Of a stretch of DNA of 64,000 nucleotides, positions 26,786-34,974 are shown piece after piece (position 1 is the first letter of the stretch; the number at the start of each line of letters is the position of its first letter). The notes beneath the pieces were generated by a model. It saw nothing but the letters and a program-made list of their open reading frames with translations. It was not told the origin of the DNA and did not search any database. The DNA is from Bacteroidota bacterium (GTDB lineage Bacteria > Bacteroidota > Bacteroidia > Chitinophagales > Saprospiraceae). The translations under genes were made by a program, and so were the position numbers. Location of the stretch: positions 62,001 to 126,000 of the forward strand of contig WGNL01000030.1 of the NCBI GenBank assembly GCA_016124585.1, written 5' to 3'.

Positions 26786-28936
26786 ATGCCAATCAAATCA
26801 TTGCCTATTTTATTCTTATTTTCGTTAATTTCATTAGCAGTTTTTTCTCAAGAAACCCTTGTTTTGACTGGTAAAATTTTGGATAAAAAAACAAGACAAC
26901 CCATACCATACGCTCATATTGGTATCCCAGAAAAAGGCATTGGCACTACTACGGGTTACGACGGCAGTTTTGAGTTCAAATTGCCAAAGGAAAATGAAAA
27001 ATCCATGATTTCTGTATCTTTTATGGGGTATGAAACTTACAGTAATCCCATTTCCAGTTTTAAGAATGGCTCAATTATTTTCCTTGAACAAGCTACTACA
27101 AATCTAACGGAGGTCGTAGTTATGGATAAAAATGCTATAGTGAATATCATTCGAAAGGCAGTAAATAATATCCCCAAAAATTATCCAAGTTCAGCTTCCA
27201 ATTATCTAGCTTTTTATCGGGAGTCTTTAACCGATGATAGTTTACGTTATAAATATTTAGCAGAAGGCGTTTTAAAAGTATTTAAAACGAGCTACAAGAA
27301 TGAAAAAGAAGGTCAAGTAGGCTTAGTACAAGGGCGAAAAATCAACTTACAAGACCCCTTGGATACAATATTTAACTCAGGTCTGTCCTCTGGCCACATG
27401 GCTGCGCATCGTTTTGATTTTGTGAAAAATAGGGAGGATTTTATTGACGAAGCATATTTTCCTTATTATAAATATTGGATTGAAAATATAACGACATATA
27501 ATGGCCGGACGGTCTATGTCATTGGTTTTGATAAAGATATAGAACCAAGTTTGGGCGGTGTGCCAAAGCGGAAAAAGAAAAAACTCAGCCTAGTCGATAG
27601 GTTAACAGGGAAAAAGGAAGGAGATAGTTCTGGCAGTGCTTCAGCACGTATGAAGGGCCGAATTTTCATTGAAAAAGAATCGTATGCGTTTATCCGAGCT
27701 GAATTTGAAATTACAAAGGAAGGGCTAAAAAAAATGATGGATTACCCATTATATGTCGGAGATTGGAAATCGAATAAATACATAGTGAATTACCGGAAGC
27801 ATGAAGGCAAATGGTATTTCAGTGATGCCCTTCGGGAAGGTGTGCGCTCAAATGGAGGTATATATGCCAATGAAATTAAAATGACGGAAATTGAAAAGGA
27901 AAAAGGCAACCAGATTCCTTATTTGGAGCGATTGGAGCGTGGCAATGAATTTGTGCAATTAACCGGAAAATACGACGATGATTTCTGGAAGAATTATAAC
28001 GTTACGCCTATGAGTGAAGGGCTTGCGGAAGGTATGCAGCAATATAAAAACATGCTAAAAGCCCAAGAAGCTTTCAGCACTGAAAATATGAATGCCATTC
28101 AACAAAAACGGGATTCCGTTGAGGCTGCGGAAATTCAAAAGAAGAAGGAGGAAATGGCAAAGAACGATGAAATAACCGATGAACAGCTCGCCGATGTTGA
28201 TTATATTCCAGAAAATCTGCGCAAGACCGATAGGGTAAAAAAGAAATTCAAACGCTTCAATATGTCGTTGGGGCTTGGAACGCATTTGGTGTTGACAGAA
28301 CCTACTTCCTTGACCATCAATTACTTGGATGGAAAGGAAGGTCAAATTCTTTCACTTTCTGACGATTTAAAAAAACGGGATTTTGAGGTCATCGGCCGTT
28401 GGGATTTTGATATTGCTTTCAATAAAAACCTATTCATGCGATTTGGTTGGGGCTTTGATTTTTGGAACAGTATCTACAAGGACAGGGCTATTGGCCTCGG
28501 ATTTCAGACCAATATGACACCACGCCGCCGCCCCATATATTTGCGAACAGTAGCACAATATAGTTATCTGCGTTATTATCGAAAATTAGGCAATGCAGAG
28601 AATGATTATGGCAAATTTAAAGTGGAAGGTGAGAAATTCAAAGGCAATGAAATCAGCCTAAGTTATGGTAGCCATAGCCATAACCTGAACCTGACTGGTG
28701 AAATATCCATTGAATTAAACCGCAATCGAGAATTATATTTCAGGGGTACCTATCATTATGCTTTTGCGAGAAAACAAGACGTTTGGTTCCGGGAAACAAA
28801 ACGACCATTCCGTGCTGACCATCGGTTGCCATTATCTGATTCAAGACTGGAAGTATTGAGCAATGATGCGGCTTTTAACTCGCCAATCATGCCACAACAA
28901 ACGCTATCATTTACTGTTGGGTTGTTATTTAAGTAG
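26786..28936 (+). CDS. Outer-membrane protein with carboxypeptidase-like regulatory domain
   Basis: 716 residues. Signal peptide (ends AVFSQ, about 22), then a CarboxypepD_reg-like beta-sandwich (about 26-105: LTGKILDKKTRQPIPYAHI, GTTTGYDGSFEF, VSFMGYET) as found at the N-terminus of TonB receptors and DUF5686 proteins. The middle contains a Lys-rich and coiled segment (about 430-480), and the last 210 residues have alternating strands suggestive of a beta-barrel (FMRFGWGFDFW, LYFRGTYHYAFA, final FTVGLLFK). Family members are putative outer-membrane proteins; no TonB box or SusD neighbour is present, so a nutrient receptor is unlikely. A palindrome follows the stop. Confidence 0.75.
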   Translation: MPIKSLPILFLFSLISLAVFSQETLVLTGKILDKKTRQPIPYAHIGIPEKGIGTTTGYDGSFEFKLPKENEKSMISVSFMGYETYSNPISSFKNGSIIFLEQATTNLTEVVVMDKNAIVNIIRKAVNNIPKNYPSSASNYLAFYRESLTDDSLRYKYLAEGVLKVFKTSYKNEKEGQVGLVQGRKINLQDPLDTIFNSGLSSGHMAAHRFDFVKNREDFIDEAYFPYYKYWIENITTYNGRTVYVIGFDKDIEPSLGGVPKRKKKKLSLVDRLTGKKEGDSSGSASARMKGRIFIEKESYAFIRAEFEITKEGLKKMMDYPLYVGDWKSNKYIVNYRKHEGKWYFSDALREGVRSNGGIYANEIKMTEIEKEKGNQIPYLERLERGNEFVQLTGKYDDDFWKNYNVTPMSEGLAEGMQQYKNMLKAQEAFSTENMNAIQQKRDSVEAAEIQKKKEEMAKNDEITDEQLADVDYIPENLRKTDRVKKKFKRFNMSLGLGTHLVLTEPTSLTINYLDGKEGQILSLSDDLKKRDFEVIGRWDFDIAFNKNLFMRFGWGFDFWNSIYKDRAIGLGFQTNMTPRRRPIYLRTVAQYSYLRYYRKLGNAENDYGKFKVEGEKFKGNEISLSYGSHSHNLNLTGEISIELNRNRELYFRGTYHYAFARKQDVWFRETKRPFRADHRLPLSDSRLEVLSNDAAFNSPIMPQQTLSFTVGLLFK

Positions 28937-28943
28937 AAGTGCC

Positions 28944-28980
28944 GCAACGTCGGCGAGGTTCAAAACCTCGCCGACGTTGC
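28944..28980. terminator. 17-bp perfect palindrome between convergent genes
   Basis: GCAACGTCGGCGAGGTT (28944-28960) pairs perfectly with AACCTCGCCGACGTTGC (28964-28980) around a three-base loop. It ends one base before the DAHP synthase stop and 8 bases after the outer-membrane gene's stop. There is no U-run. It resembles an interspersed palindromic repeat that could also stop transcription. Confidence 0.6.
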
Positions 28981-28981
28981 A

Positions 28982-29980
28982 TTATATAATTTCTCTTCCA
29001 ACGGCAACTGCTATATTTCGCATATCACCCATTAGTTTGGTAAATACCTCAAAATCAAGCTGTTGCGCTGCATCGCTCTTCGCCAATTTTGGATTTGGAT
29101 GTGTTTCAATCAATAAGCCATCACAACCAAAAGCCACGCTTGCTTTCGCCAAATCCGGCACGCCATAGGCATATCCCATTGCATGGCTAGGGTCTAAAAT
29201 TACTGGGCAATTCGTATGCTGTTTCAGCCAAGCTGCACCGCATAAATCGAAAGTAAAACGGGTTTTTGTTTCAAAGGTGCGGATGCCCCGCTCGCAAAGA
29301 ATCACTTCCGAATTGCCACCGCTCAGAATGAATTCCGCTGCCTGAACGAATTCCTGCAAGGTCGTTCCGAAGCCTCGTTTTAACAAAATTGGCTTCCGAA
29401 TTTCCCCACAGCGACGCAAAATGCTTTGGTCGTACATCGCCTTCGCCCCGATTTGCACGATGTCCGTGTATTCGATGACTTCTTCGATATGCGAGGAATC
29501 TTTTACCTCTGTGATGATATTCAACCCGTACTGCCTCCGCACCTCGGCGAGCATTTTCAATCCCTCCAAACCAAGCCCCTGAAAAGTGTAGGGTGAAGTT
29601 CGGGGTTTGTAGCAACCAGCCCGCAAGGTGCTGATATTCAGCGATTTGAGCAATCTGGCTGTGGCGTCGATTTGCTCCCAAGATTCAATGGAGCATGGCC
29701 CAGCAATGACTACGGTATTGTCTGTATCGCCACCAATTTCCGTATTTCCCCAGCGGATTCGGCGTAGTTCGCTTTTGTAGTTTTTGCTGGCTAATTGTAT
29801 GTCGGAGTCCATTGGCCAAGAGGATTGAACGTGGGCTTGGACGCTGGTAGGGATGTCCTTCTGCGCAAAAGGTGTGACCAATACGTAGTAGTCAGCCTCT
29901 TTGAAAACGATGGCTTTCAGGTGTTCGCCAATTTCATTAGCAGTTTGGGCTGATACTGAATTATTGAGATGAATAATCAT
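28982..29980 (-). CDS. aroF: 3-deoxy-7-phosphoheptulonate synthase (DAHP synthase, type I-beta)
   Basis: 332 residues, first step of the shikimate pathway (PEP plus erythrose 4-phosphate). The barrel motifs AGPCSIES, RAGCYKPRTSPY(T)FQGLG, QIGAKAMYD, LLKRGF and DPSHAMG are all present, and PEP/metal-binding residues within them look intact. An N-terminal FL/ACT-like extension of about 90 residues precedes the barrel, as in the Thermotoga-type enzymes where it gives feedback inhibition. No chorismate mutase domain is seen. The start at 29980 is preferred; an upstream in-frame ATG at 30037 would add non-conserved residues. It lies 84 bases downstream of the epimerase-CBS fusion gene. Confidence 0.93.
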   Translation of the reverse strand: MIIHLNNSVSAQTANEIGEHLKAIVFKEADYYVLVTPFAQKDIPTSVQAHVQSSWPMDSDIQLASKNYKSELRRIRWGNTEIGGDTDNTVVIAGPCSIESWEQIDATARLLKSLNISTLRAGCYKPRTSPYTFQGLGLEGLKMLAEVRRQYGLNIITEVKDSSHIEEVIEYTDIVQIGAKAMYDQSILRRCGEIRKPILLKRGFGTTLQEFVQAAEFILSGGNSEVILCERGIRTFETKTRFTFDLCGAAWLKQHTNCPVILDPSHAMGYAYGVPDLAKASVAFGCDGLLIETHPNPKLAKSDAAQQLDFEVFTKLMGDMRNIAVAVGREII

Positions 29981-29997
29981 GGTAGAAATTGTAGTCG

Positions 29998-30059
29998 CCC
30001 AATTTATTGGACTGACTGATTTATTGAATTTGGTCAACCCAATTTATTGGGCTGACCAA
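29998..30059. repeat. 19-nt direct repeats and a hairpin in the aroF leader
   Basis: CCCAATTTATTGGACTGAC at 29998-30016 recurs with one mismatch at 30038-30056. The second copy is part of a 14-bp hairpin (arms 30030-30043 and 30046-30059, one mismatch, two-base loop). All of this lies in the gap between the epimerase-CBS gene and aroF on the minus strand, so it could terminate the first or regulate the second. Confidence 0.5.
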
Positions 30060-30064
30060 AACGT

Positions 30065-31066
30065 TCACTCGGCTTTTATCATTTGCGTAAACGTCAATGC
30101 ACCCGTTAAATCCCCATCTGAATTGACCACCGGAATATATTGCAACGGGAATTTAACTCCCCGAATTAAGTGCAACAATTCATCAATGGTTTTATCTTCC
30201 TGAATTACAATTGGATTTGAATTAACGAGGTCAAAAGCATTGATACCATTAAGATTTTCAAAGTTTCGGATTAAGCCTTTTCGCACATCAGCGTTGCTGA
30301 TAATACCTTTTAATTTTTCATTATCAGTAATTAAAACAAAGGCCATTTCATATTTATCAATGGCCATTAATGCGCTTTTAAAACTTAAATCTTTGCTATC
30401 CAATATCGGCAGTTCCGAAGTTTCAATCATGAAATCCTTGATTAAATAATGCGAACTGACCGTTTCATGTTTTAGATGCAAAAGGGCAGGACCAACCGAT
30501 TTATTTTGAAATAAAAAGGAACCCACGACGGCGCTTTCCACCCCTAAATTGCGAAGAATAAAACTCACCTCTGCATTCACCCCACCATCCACTTGGATTT
30601 GGTGCGTGGGGAACAACTTCCTGAACTGCCGGATTCGACGAAAAGTATCCTTGTTGAAAATGCCGCCGCTTTGTCCAGGTGTGGTCGTCATCAACAGCAC
30701 ATAGTTGCACCGTTCGGCATAAGGTGCGAAGGCATCAATTGGTGTGTCGTTCATCAAGGCAAGTCCAATCTGACCGGGAAGGTCAACTGGAAACTGCACC
30801 TTTTCCCCGAATTGCTCCAACTGAAAAGACACCCGACTCACTGGCGTTTTGCGAAGCAGCTCAAAATACGCTTCTGGTTTTGGCGAAATGATGTGGAGGT
30901 CAACTGGCGTTTGGCTGCTCTGGTAGATTGTCTCAATATCCACGAACACATTGGGGTCATCGTTACAATCCACATGGAAAAGGTCAATGAAATGCTCATC
31001 CAATTCCCGCACGACGTCGGTCAGTAGCTGGTGTTTGTTGCTGTAAATGGATGCGGAAATTTTCAT
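30065..31066 (-). CDS. Ribulose-phosphate 3-epimerase-like protein fused to a CBS-domain pair
   Basis: 333 residues. Residues 1-205 are a TIM barrel of the ribulose-phosphate 3-epimerase family: His31 and Asp33 (FHVDCND), His58 (VDLHIISP), GQSGG (131-135) and Asp160 in QVDGGVN correspond to the metal ligands, acid/base pair and phosphate loop of the enzyme. Residues about 208-333 are two CBS motifs (ISNADVRKGL; PVVNSDGDLTGALTF), which usually bind adenine nucleotides. The fusion suggests an epimerase under nucleotide control, or a regulator that re-uses the barrel; this is inference. aroF lies directly downstream and consumes erythrose 4-phosphate, a pentose-phosphate product. Confidence 0.82.
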   Translation of the reverse strand: MKISASIYSNKHQLLTDVVRELDEHFIDLFHVDCNDDPNVFVDIETIYQSSQTPVDLHIISPKPEAYFELLRKTPVSRVSFQLEQFGEKVQFPVDLPGQIGLALMNDTPIDAFAPYAERCNYVLLMTTTPGQSGGIFNKDTFRRIRQFRKLFPTHQIQVDGGVNAEVSFILRNLGVESAVVGSFLFQNKSVGPALLHLKHETVSSHYLIKDFMIETSELPILDSKDLSFKSALMAIDKYEMAFVLITDNEKLKGIISNADVRKGLIRNFENLNGINAFDLVNSNPIVIQEDKTIDELLHLIRGVKFPLQYIPVVNSDGDLTGALTFTQMIKAE

Positions 31067-31073
31067 TGCGCCG

Positions 31074-31081
31074 CAAAAGTA
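31074..31081 (-). promoter_or_regulatory. Minus-strand -7 element (TACTTTTG)
   Basis: Reads TACTTTTG on the minus strand, seven bases before the ATG of the epimerase-CBS gene. The transcript would be leaderless or nearly so. No clear -33 element. Confidence 0.4.
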
Positions 31082-31084
31082 ACC

Positions 31085-31177
31085 AGGATTGAAAAGCCCG
31101 CAGGGATTTTTAAGCCAAATGAAAGGATTTCTAGCTTGGCTTAAAAATCCCTTCCTGCGTGCGGGCTTTTCAATCCT
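31085..31177. repeat. Long interrupted palindrome between divergent genes
   Basis: The left arm 31085-31118 pairs along 34 positions with the right arm 31136-31177, which carries one 8-base insertion (TCCTGCGT at about 31152-31159). The two perfectly paired blocks are 17 bp each, and the loop is 17 bases. Since both neighbours are transcribed away from it, it is unlikely to be a terminator and looks like an interspersed palindromic repeat. Confidence 0.65.
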
Positions 31178-31300
31178 TTGGTAATAGCTACCAAATTAAC
31201 GCTCAACCGCTTTTCTTTGCACCTTTATTTGGAACAATGCCTAAAAAATGGCCGTTAACCAAATAACAATTCAACAATAAATCAATCCAACAATAAAGTA

Positions 31301-34054
31301 ATGTCACTTTCAACCAGATACTCCCCCAAAGAAACTGAAGAACGCTGGTACGCCCATTGGGAGGCGAAAAACTATTTCCACTCCGAACCGGACGAGCGGG
31401 AGCCGTTCACCATCGTCATCCCGCCACCAAACGTGACAGGTGTACTGCACATGGGCCACATGCTCAACAACACCATCCAGGACGTGCTTATCCGCCGGGC
31501 GAGGATGCAGGGCAAGAACGCCTGCTGGGTGCCCGGCACCGACCACGCCAGCATTGCCACCGAGGCGAAAGTGGTTCAGTTGCTGCGCAAACAGGGCATC
31601 AAAAAGGGCGATATTCCAAGGGAAGAGTTTTTGAAGCACGCCTTCGATTGGAAAGAAAAATACGGCGGCATCATCCTCGAACAACTCAAAAAACTCGGCG
31701 CCAGTTGCGACTGGGAGCGCACCCGTTTCACAATGGAAGAAAGCCTTAGCCGGGCGGTCATCCATGTTTTTGTTGATTTGTATAAAAAAGGCAAGCTATA
31801 CCGTGGCCTGCGCATGACTAACTGGGATCCAGAGGCGAAGACGGTTTTGAGCAATGAGGAGGTCATTCACGAGGCCGAAAATTCGCAGCTTTTTCATATT
31901 CGCTACCCGTTGGTTGACAATCCCAACGAGGGAATTATCATTGCAACGCAGCGCCCAGAAACCATTATGGCGGACGTATCCATTGCCGTGAATCCAACCG
32001 ATGAGCGCTTCAAGGATTGGGTGGGCAAAACCGTGCTGATTCCACTGATTAACAAGCCGATACCCATCATTGCGGATTCGTACGTTGACATTGAATTCGG
32101 TACGGGGGCGTTGAAAATCACCCCAGCGCACGACCAGAATGACTTTGCGGTTGGTGAGCGCCATAATTTGCCAGTCGTGGACATTCTGACCGAGGATGGA
32201 AAGCTGAATGAAGCGGCGCAAATCCTCGTTGGCGAAGACCGTTTCGTGGCCCGCAAGAAAATCAAGAAACTGCTGGAAGAAGCTGGTTTCCTCGTCAAAC
32301 TGGAAGATTACCAGACCAAAATTGGTCGTAGTGAGCGCACCAATGCCGTGGTGGAGCCTCGCCTCACGAAGCAGTGGTTCCTGAAAATGGACGGATTCGC
32401 CGCAACAGCGTTGGAATCCGTGAAATCGGGCGACGTGAAATTTTACCCCGAAAACATGTGGAACATGTACTACCAGTGGCTGCAGCCCGACAATGTGCGG
32501 GACTGGTGCATCAGCCGCCAGTTGTGGTGGGGGCAGCAGATTCCGGCGTGGTATGTTCGGACGGCTGACGGTGGACGGTTGACGATTGACGGAGAAGATG
32601 CGGTTTTTGTAGCCGAAACGGCAGATGAAGCATTAGCTCAAGCCAAAGCAAAAACTGGTAATAACTCCCTGACCATCAAAGATTTGCAGCAAGACGAAGA
32701 TGTGGTGGACACTTGGTTCAGTTCGTGGCTCTGGCCGATCGCTGTGTTCGATGGGTTTGAGAAAAAAGACGACCTGAAATACTATTACCCAACCAATGTT
32801 TTGGTGACAGGTTGGGACATCATGTTTTTTTGGGTGGCTCGGATGATTATGTCAGGTTACGAGTGGTCGGAGGAGCTATTGGGCGGTGATTTGAAAGGGA
32901 AAATGCCGTTCCATGACGTGTATTTCACGGGGATGGTGCGGGATAACAAGCGTCGCAAGATGTCCAAGTCACTGGGCAACTCGCCGGATGCGCTGCAACT
33001 CATCGAAAACTACGGAGCCGATGGCGTCCGATTCGGGATGCTGCTCTCTGGCTCGGCGGGCAACGACATTATCTTCGATGCGCCGTTCGACCCAGTGACC
33101 AAGGAGGTTTTGAACGAAAGCAAACTCTGCGAGCAGGGCCGGAATTTCTGCAATAAAATGTGGAACGCCCTGCGCCTCATCAAGGGCTGGGACAGGAACG
33201 ATGCCGAACAACCTGAAGTAAACGCCCTAGCAGTGGCTTGGATAAAGGACAAATTCGACCAGACGCTGGCCGAGGTGGAAGCTAATTTCACCACCTATCG
33301 GCTCGGTGATGTGCTGATGGGGCTTTACCAGACCATCTGGGACGACTTCTGTTCTTGGTATCTCGAAATCATCAAACCGACATTCAACGCCGACGGGTCA
33401 AGCGAGCCGATTGACCACCAGACCTACGAGGCGACCATCAATATTTTTGAGAAAATGATGGCGGCGCTGCACCCGTTCATGCCGTTCGTGACCGAGGAAA
33501 TCTGGCATCAATTGCGTGAGCGCCGGGAGGGCAACGATTGCGTGGTGGCTGCCTATCCAACTGCTGGCCGGGTGGACAAGGCCATGATTCAGAAGGTGGA
33601 TAAAGCCAAGGATTTGATTACGAAAATCCGGGAAAGCCGGAGCAGCAAGGGCATTTCACCGAAGGAAAGCCTGCGACTTTTTGTGCAAAATACATCTAGT
33701 GCCAAAGCAATGTTTGAGTTGAATGGACTTGCTGGTTTAGTTAAAAAAATGGCCAACCTCAGCGAATTGAGCTTCACGGACGAGGAGCCAGCGGGAACAG
33801 TTTCGCTGCTTTCAGGTACGGAGAAGTATTTCCTCGAAATGAACATAACGATTGACGTGGCGGCCGAACGGGAGCGCATGACGAAGGAACTCGATTACTA
33901 TCGAGGTTTCGTGGCAAGTGTTGAAAAGAAGCTTTCCAATGAAAAATTCGTGAACGGGGCACCTGCCCAAGTCATTGAAGGCGAACGCAAGAAGCTGGCG
34001 GATGGGCAGGAGAAGATGCGGATTTTGGAGGAGGGGCTGGTGAAATTGGGGTGA
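31301..34054 (+). CDS. valS: Valyl-tRNA synthetase
   Basis: 917 residues, class I aminoacyl-tRNA synthetase that charges tRNA(Val). The HIGH signature is HMGH (50-53, in PPPNVTGVLHMGH), the KMSKS loop is at 553-557 (RRKMSKSLGN), the CP1 editing domain lies between (TQRPETI, GTGALKITPAHD), and the anticodon-binding domain and C-terminal coiled coil (about 845-917, VAAERERMTKELDYYRGF) close the protein. Length is in the family range. Its ATG lies downstream of a long interrupted palindrome; the stop is 13 bases before the left RAYT palindrome. Confidence 0.98.
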   Translation: MSLSTRYSPKETEERWYAHWEAKNYFHSEPDEREPFTIVIPPPNVTGVLHMGHMLNNTIQDVLIRRARMQGKNACWVPGTDHASIATEAKVVQLLRKQGIKKGDIPREEFLKHAFDWKEKYGGIILEQLKKLGASCDWERTRFTMEESLSRAVIHVFVDLYKKGKLYRGLRMTNWDPEAKTVLSNEEVIHEAENSQLFHIRYPLVDNPNEGIIIATQRPETIMADVSIAVNPTDERFKDWVGKTVLIPLINKPIPIIADSYVDIEFGTGALKITPAHDQNDFAVGERHNLPVVDILTEDGKLNEAAQILVGEDRFVARKKIKKLLEEAGFLVKLEDYQTKIGRSERTNAVVEPRLTKQWFLKMDGFAATALESVKSGDVKFYPENMWNMYYQWLQPDNVRDWCISRQLWWGQQIPAWYVRTADGGRLTIDGEDAVFVAETADEALAQAKAKTGNNSLTIKDLQQDEDVVDTWFSSWLWPIAVFDGFEKKDDLKYYYPTNVLVTGWDIMFFWVARMIMSGYEWSEELLGGDLKGKMPFHDVYFTGMVRDNKRRKMSKSLGNSPDALQLIENYGADGVRFGMLLSGSAGNDIIFDAPFDPVTKEVLNESKLCEQGRNFCNKMWNALRLIKGWDRNDAEQPEVNALAVAWIKDKFDQTLAEVEANFTTYRLGDVLMGLYQTIWDDFCSWYLEIIKPTFNADGSSEPIDHQTYEATINIFEKMMAALHPFMPFVTEEIWHQLRERREGNDCVVAAYPTAGRVDKAMIQKVDKAKDLITKIRESRSSKGISPKESLRLFVQNTSSAKAMFELNGLAGLVKKMANLSELSFTDEEPAGTVSLLSGTEKYFLEMNITIDVAAERERMTKELDYYRGFVASVEKKLSNEKFVNGAPAQVIEGERKKLADGQEKMRILEEGLVKLG

Positions 34055-34059
34055 TGAAT

Positions 34060-34067
34060 TATCTTTG
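34060..34067 (+). promoter_or_regulatory. Possible -7 element (TATCTTTG) abutting the left RAYT palindrome
   Basis: TATCTTTG ends exactly where the palindrome begins at 34068, so a transcript started from it would begin inside the palindrome and carry it as a hairpin leader into the transposase gene. No good -33 element is seen, so this is tentative. Confidence 0.3.
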
Positions 34068-34145
34068 TTTACCGCCCGTGCTGATAACCAACCCTGTTAG
34101 GGTTTCGAAACCCTAACAGGGTTGGTTATCAGCACGGGCGGTAAA
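34068..34145. repeat. Perfect 78-bp palindrome, left of the RAYT gene
   Basis: Two 39-bp arms (34068-34106 and 34107-34145) are fully complementary with no loop. The centre is the core ACCCTGTTAGGGTTTC / GAAACCCTAACAGGGT; the outer 20 or so bases of each arm (TTTACCGCCCGTGCTGATAA) are absent from the partner palindrome at 34900. It begins 13 bases after valS and ends 12 bases before the transposase ATG. Confidence 0.95.
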
Positions 34146-34157
34146 ACTGAATATACT

Positions 34158-34892
34158 ATGAGCGAACCTGCAATTCCACTCCGTGCTGGCAGTTTATATC
34201 ATATTTTCAATCAAGGAAATAACCGGGAAAATATATTCGTAGAGCCTCGAAACTATCTATATTTCTTTGATAAACTCAGGGAATACGTCTTGCCTATCGG
34301 CCATATATTTGCCTATTGTTTATTGCCTAATCATTTTCATTTATTAATTAAGATTCATAATTACGACAGCTTGCACGAATCCTTGCCCAAGCGATTCCCA
34401 AAACCTAAATTTTACTTCACTTTCCGAGAAGGAACAAGGCCAGAAGAACGTGAATTTGATGACATGGTGAGTAATCTGATTTCCCGACAATTTTCAGATA
34501 TGTTCAATGGTTATACCCAAGCTATCAATAAGGCTACCAATAGGAGAGGTAAGCTCTTCTCACTTCCATTTGAAAGAGTAGAAATTTCTGGAGAGGAATT
34601 GATTACCTATCTCATTTGCTATATACACAGAAACCCAGTGCATCATCATTTTTGCGAGGATTATGGAATATGGCCATATAGCTCTTATCTAGAAATATTG
34701 GAATTATTGAAAAATGGGGCAATCATTGGGACTCCAACTGCGAAAGCAACCCAAGTGGAAAAAGATATAGTTGTTCCCAACAGCATTCTAAACCTCGAAT
34801 TCTTGGGAACATGGTTTCAGAAATCAGCCTATTATTCAATGTTGCATGATGAAGCAAAAGGAAATTGGGAGAATAAGTTTTTATTGGAATGA
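34158..34892 (+). CDS. REP-associated tyrosine transposase (Y1_Tnp/RAYT family)
   Basis: 244 residues. HUH-type single-strand nuclease: the metal-binding pair is His59-Phe-His61 in LPNHFHLLIKI, and the catalytic tyrosine is Tyr119 in MFNGYTQAINK, followed by NRRGKLF and the family motif YIHRNPV (155-161) and GIWPYSSY. About 30 residues lie between the HUH and Tyr motifs that carry an insert (KRFPKPKFYFTFREG) longer than in Escherichia RAYTs. I chose the ATG at 34158 because an in-frame ATG at 34122 would start inside the palindrome. All catalytic residues look intact, so it may be active. Confidence 0.9.
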   Translation: MSEPAIPLRAGSLYHIFNQGNNRENIFVEPRNYLYFFDKLREYVLPIGHIFAYCLLPNHFHLLIKIHNYDSLHESLPKRFPKPKFYFTFREGTRPEEREFDDMVSNLISRQFSDMFNGYTQAINKATNRRGKLFSLPFERVEISGEELITYLICYIHRNPVHHHFCEDYGIWPYSSYLEILELLKNGAIIGTPTAKATQVEKDIVVPNSILNLEFLGTWFQKSAYYSMLHDEAKGNWENKFLLE

Positions 34893-34899
34893 AGAAGAT

Positions 34900-34974
34900 A
34901 GTGAGATTGATAAGTCAACCGACCCTGTTAGGGTTTCAAACCCTAACAGGGTCGGTTGACTTATCAATCTCACT
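34900..34974. repeat. Perfect 75-bp palindrome, right of the RAYT gene
   Basis: Arms 34900-34936 and 34938-34974 (37 bp each) are fully complementary around a single C. The core CCCTGTTAGGGTTT / AAACCCTAACAGGG is shared with the left palindrome, while the outer 20 bases of each arm (AGTGAGATTGATAAGTCAAC) are unrelated to it. It lies seven bases after the transposase stop and contains the stop codon of the aldo/keto reductase on the other strand. Confidence 0.95.

Larger units (their letters stand above)
34068..34974 (+). mobile_element. REP-associated transposase unit (RAYT with flanking palindromes)
   Basis: The unit is a Y1 HUH-type transposase gene with a long perfect palindrome on either side, both sharing the core ACCCTGTTAGGGTTT. 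This is the layout of RAYT genes, whose enzymes act on REP hairpins. The unit sits between valS and an aldo/keto reductase gene, whose last codons overlap the right palindrome. No target-site duplication of the kind left by DDE elements is expected for this class and none was seen. Confidence 0.75.

Noticed and set aside
30001-30060. Riboswitch before aroF
   Set aside because: The hairpin and direct repeats do not match any aptamer pattern I know.
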